From: JABMOV01 sp964654545
GTDB lineage: Bacteria > Fidelibacterota > Marinisomatia > Marinisomatales > JABMOV01
Reading direction: 5' to 3'
DNA length: 64,000 bases
NCBI GenBank assembly: GCA_964654545.1
Contig: CAZZIU010000012.1
Location: forward strand, 20,645-84,644
The first letter of the stretch is position 1. Each line of letters starts with the position of its first letter. Shown one piece after another: positions 61,779 to 64,000 of the stretch. Under the pieces are notes generated by a model. That model was not told the DNA's origin. It made no database searches and worked only from the letters and a program-made list of their open reading frames with translations. The position numbers and the translations under genes are program-made.

Positions 61779-62083
61779 TGCTCCCATTTTCACATACATG
61801 GTTGCCATTTGTTTATTTATACGGACTGGGAGGCATACTTTTCCTGATCGGGATCTGGGTGGTCTTTCGTGCAAAATCGATTGATTTAAAGCGATCCCAT
61901 CACCGTAGATGGCTGTTCATTTTGGTATTTGGTTTTATCTGGTATTTCAGTATACACGGCTTAATGAATTTGGCTGCACTTGATGTTATCAGACCCATGT
62001 TTGTGGCAATTGGTCTGGCGATTGAGCTTGTCGCATTCTTAATTGGTATTCGCATTATGCGTAAATCACAAGTTGGAGGTTGA
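61778..62083 (+). CDS. Small membrane protein
   Basis: This 101-residue protein has three hydrophobic helices (LPFVYLYGLGGILFLIGIWV, LFILVFGFIWYFSIHGLMNL, VAIGLAIELVAFLIGIRIM). It starts on the last base of the HIT stop and ends 1 base into the symporter start, so the three are translationally coupled. From the layout it could be an accessory subunit or a factor for the sodium symporter downstream. I do not recognize a named family. Confidence 0.7.
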   Translation: MLPFSHTWLPFVYLYGLGGILFLIGIWVVFRAKSIDLKRSHHRRWLFILVFGFIWYFSIHGLMNLAALDVIRPMFVAIGLAIELVAFLIGIRIMRKSQVGG

Positions 62084-64000
62084 TGATGGAAGGACAAAGC
62101 GCCATGCAGACGTTTCATAGCATCGGAACCTCCACCGACTGGATTGTAATGGTGGTTTACTTTTTAGCCATCATGCTTTTTGGGAGTTATTTTGGCCGAT
62201 ATACTCGCACTACCTCAGACTTTTTCTTTGGCGGACGGCGATTTTCCTGGTGGCTTATCACCATGTCGATTGTGGCAACCGGTGTGGGTAGTCATAGTTT
62301 TGTAAAATATTCTGCAAAAGGATTCGAACACGGTTTATCATCCACAATGACATACATGAACGATTGGTTTTTCGTTCCTTTCTTCATCTTTGGATGGTTG
62401 CCAATTGTTGTGTATTCGAAAATCCGATCAATCCCTGAATATTTTGAAAAAAGATTTAGCCCATCGGCACGTTTTATTGCAACAATACTGCTTTTGCTGT
62501 ACATGATCGGTTATATTGGAATTGGATTTTTAACGCTGGGTAAGGCCGTAATTCCAATGCTGCCGGAATCGTTTACACTTCTTGGTATGACGTTTCCCAT
62601 TACTCTCATGGGTGCCATCATTGTCATCGCGATTATCACTGGTATTTATATTACTTTCGGTGGACAGACAGCTGTTATTTTTACTGATTTGCTCCAAGGA
62701 TTTATATTGATATTTGCAGGCTTGATGCTTTTCTTTTTGGGTATTTCATTTTTAGGTGGATTTGATAATTTTTGGAATCTGTTGCCAACCGACTGGAAGC
62801 TCCCTCTTTCCGATTTCAACAAACCACCGGATTTTAACTTTGTGGGTATTTTTTGGCAGGATGCAATCGCCGGATCAATTGGATTTTTATTTATGAACCA
62901 GGGATTGATCATGCGCTTCATGGCCTGCAAAAATGTAAATGAAGGGCGTAAAGCTGCTGCTGTAAATATATTGTTCGTATTACCGGTTTCGGCAATCGTT
63001 GTTGGCAACGCCGGCTGGATTGGAAAAGCAATATCGATAGCAAATCCAAGTCTGGTTCCCATGAACACTTCACCTGATCAGATATTCGTGGTAGTCGCAA
63101 ATATCGTATCCCATCCAGGAATATTTGGGTTTATTATGGCCGCACTGACAGCTGCCCTTATGAGCACGGTAGATACATTGATCAATGCCACGGCTGCAAT
63201 ATTTATAAACGATGTCTATCGACCGATTCATGAATTTCTCAGCAGGAAAAATAGCATGGCAAAAACCTCCGATAAAGAGGAGTTGTTATTTGCACGATTT
63301 GCATCCATCGGTATAACCATTCTGGGGGTCCTGGCGGTGCTGGCATTTAAAAACTTCCCGACGGTATACGAAGCACATGGTTTTTTTCATTCCACGTTGA
63401 CACCCCCATTAGTGGTGGCTATCTTTTTTGGCATCTTCTGGAAAAAATTTACTCCGGCAGCTGTCATAACAACATTTTTGGGTGGCGTGGGATTGATGTT
63501 GTTAGGTGCGCGGTACCCGGGTATTTTTATTGCTCCCTTTGATCATGGCATTACCATGAACCCAACACATCCCTACTCCTATATAAGAGCATTATACAAT
63601 ATTTTGGTTTGCTCTGGCGTAGGTCTGTTTGCTGGACTAACCTCCAAATGGCAAAGTGAAGTGGTGTCGCGATTAACGGCAAAAACCAAAACATCAATTC
63701 AGGTGTTGACTGTTATTGCGGCTATCCTGTTTTTGATTCCACTGTTTAACATAGGTCCATCATCACTTCAGTTTATTGATCTTCTCATTCTGGTTGTTGT
63801 TTTACCAATTGTAGTAACCTATCATGTCCCATTTGATGAGGAAAGACAGACCAAAGGCTTGGTGGTAAGCTCTATTGAAGATGCCCGGTTTGCCTTTAAG
63901 GGTGGAAAACCCAATGATCTTGATGGTGGAAAAGCCCTGGTGCAGTTGAAAATTTTTGAAGGTGATGACAATGTGGTACGATTTACGCCCGAAGATATGA
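62083..64000 (+). CDS. Sodium:solute symporter (SSS family), 3' end outside window
   Basis: About 639 residues are visible. Read directly, the protein starts MMEGQSAMQTFHSIGTSTDW and shows the SSS layout: STDWIVMVVYFLAIMLFGSY, FGGRRFSWWLITMSIVATGV then GSHSFV, TFGGQTAVIFTDLLQGFILI and AALTAALMSTVDTLINATAA, an SSS signature-like segment. At least twelve hydrophobic helices are seen, followed by a cytoplasmic C-terminal extension beginning near FDEERQTKGLVVSSIEDARF that continues past the window. It couples sodium entry to solute uptake; the substrate cannot be told. The ATG at 62083 overlaps the stop of the preceding gene (TGATG); a second ATG follows. Confidence 0.88.
   Translation, partial: MMEGQSAMQTFHSIGTSTDWIVMVVYFLAIMLFGSYFGRYTRTTSDFFFGGRRFSWWLITMSIVATGVGSHSFVKYSAKGFEHGLSSTMTYMNDWFFVPFFIFGWLPIVVYSKIRSIPEYFEKRFSPSARFIATILLLLYMIGYIGIGFLTLGKAVIPMLPESFTLLGMTFPITLMGAIIVIAIITGIYITFGGQTAVIFTDLLQGFILIFAGLMLFFLGISFLGGFDNFWNLLPTDWKLPLSDFNKPPDFNFVGIFWQDAIAGSIGFLFMNQGLIMRFMACKNVNEGRKAAAVNILFVLPVSAIVVGNAGWIGKAISIANPSLVPMNTSPDQIFVVVANIVSHPGIFGFIMAALTAALMSTVDTLINATAAIFINDVYRPIHEFLSRKNSMAKTSDKEELLFARFASIGITILGVLAVLAFKNFPTVYEAHGFFHSTLTPPLVVAIFFGIFWKKFTPAAVITTFLGGVGLMLLGARYPGIFIAPFDHGITMNPTHPYSYIRALYNILVCSGVGLFAGLTSKWQSEVVSRLTAKTKTSIQVLTVIAAILFLIPLFNIGPSSLQFIDLLILVVVLPIVVTYHVPFDEERQTKGLVVSSIEDARFAFKGGKPNDLDGGKALVQLKIFEGDDNVVRFTPEDM

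Overview
This window reads as a chromosomal segment of a Gram-negative, LPS-bearing, probably aerobic bacterium of the FCB group. Candidatus Neomarinimicrobiota (Marinimicrobia/SAR406) or a close relative is my best guess; this is an inference from gene content and protein style, not a computed placement. Supporting traits are Kdo/LPS transport genes (kdsA, kdsC, lptC, lptB, an LptD-like barrel, an LpxH-like hydrolase), sigma-54 with an NtrY/NtrX-like pair, c-type cytochrome maturation, HslVU, a Bacteroidota-style Ig-like lipoprotein and a bacterial homogentisate pathway. Coding density is very high: about 59 genes, many joined by 4-base ATGA or TTGA overlaps. No gap without a gene exceeds 300 bases. 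I saw no rRNA, tRNA, CRISPR array, transposase, integrase or phage gene.

Layout. 1-462: 5' part of a threonine-dehydratase-like PLP enzyme (-). 494-2541 (+): a 50-residue membrane protein, YjbQ and a uridine-kinase-like nucleoside kinase. 2538-11596 (-): gamma-glutamyltransferase, Bax-inhibitor-1 protein, glycyl-tRNA synthetase, CcmH-like protein, topoisomerase I, histidyl-tRNA synthetase, a DUF2007-like protein and a CoA-binding protein. 11641-16519 (-): LptD-like protein and RarA/MgsA. 16709-25409 (+): kdsA-kdsC-lptC-lptB-rpoN-hflK-hflC-hslV-hslU-argF, an envelope and proteostasis run. 25428-28016 (-): two envelope proteins and LpxH. 28234-34891 (+): a large outer-membrane protease/propeller/barrel fusion, then radA, tgt, a NUDIX hydrolase and a peroxiredoxin. 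34973-39728 (-): 2TM protein, NtrX-like regulator, NtrY-like kinase, a DUF4390 protein and a PDZ/beta-rich envelope protein. The last has a near-consensus sigma-54 promoter, so rpoN, an enhancer-binding activator and a likely target all lie in this window.

39906-45833 (-): a six-gene tyrosine catabolic operon: aminotransferase, 4-hydroxyphenylpyruvate dioxygenase, FAH-family hydrolase, homogentisate dioxygenase, flavin reductase and a decayed adenylate-forming enzyme. 46121-47563 (+): a secreted tetraheme cytochrome c lipoprotein made by internal duplication, ending at a clear bidirectional terminator. 47626-53192 (-): aldehyde dehydrogenase, then two Cys/Met-metabolism PLP enzymes flanking homoserine dehydrogenase, with an Lrp/AsnC regulator at the head. 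53378-58796 (+): a translationally coupled chain TPR protein - YheT-like hydrolase - SfsA - Ig-like lipoprotein - mannose-1-phosphate guanylyltransferase, followed by a small protein (58804), an EF-G-like GTPase, a HIT protein, a small membrane protein and a sodium:solute symporter that runs off the window end.

The observations I rate highest are the sigma-54 promoter with upstream dyads at the PDZ gene, the adenylate-forming pseudoenzyme in the tyrosine operon, the duplicated tetraheme lipoprotein, the gluzincin-propeller-barrel fusion, the EF-G paralogue with an altered G4 motif, and the LptD-like gene whose signal peptide lies upstream of any standard start codon. I did not find one clear-cut undescribed system.
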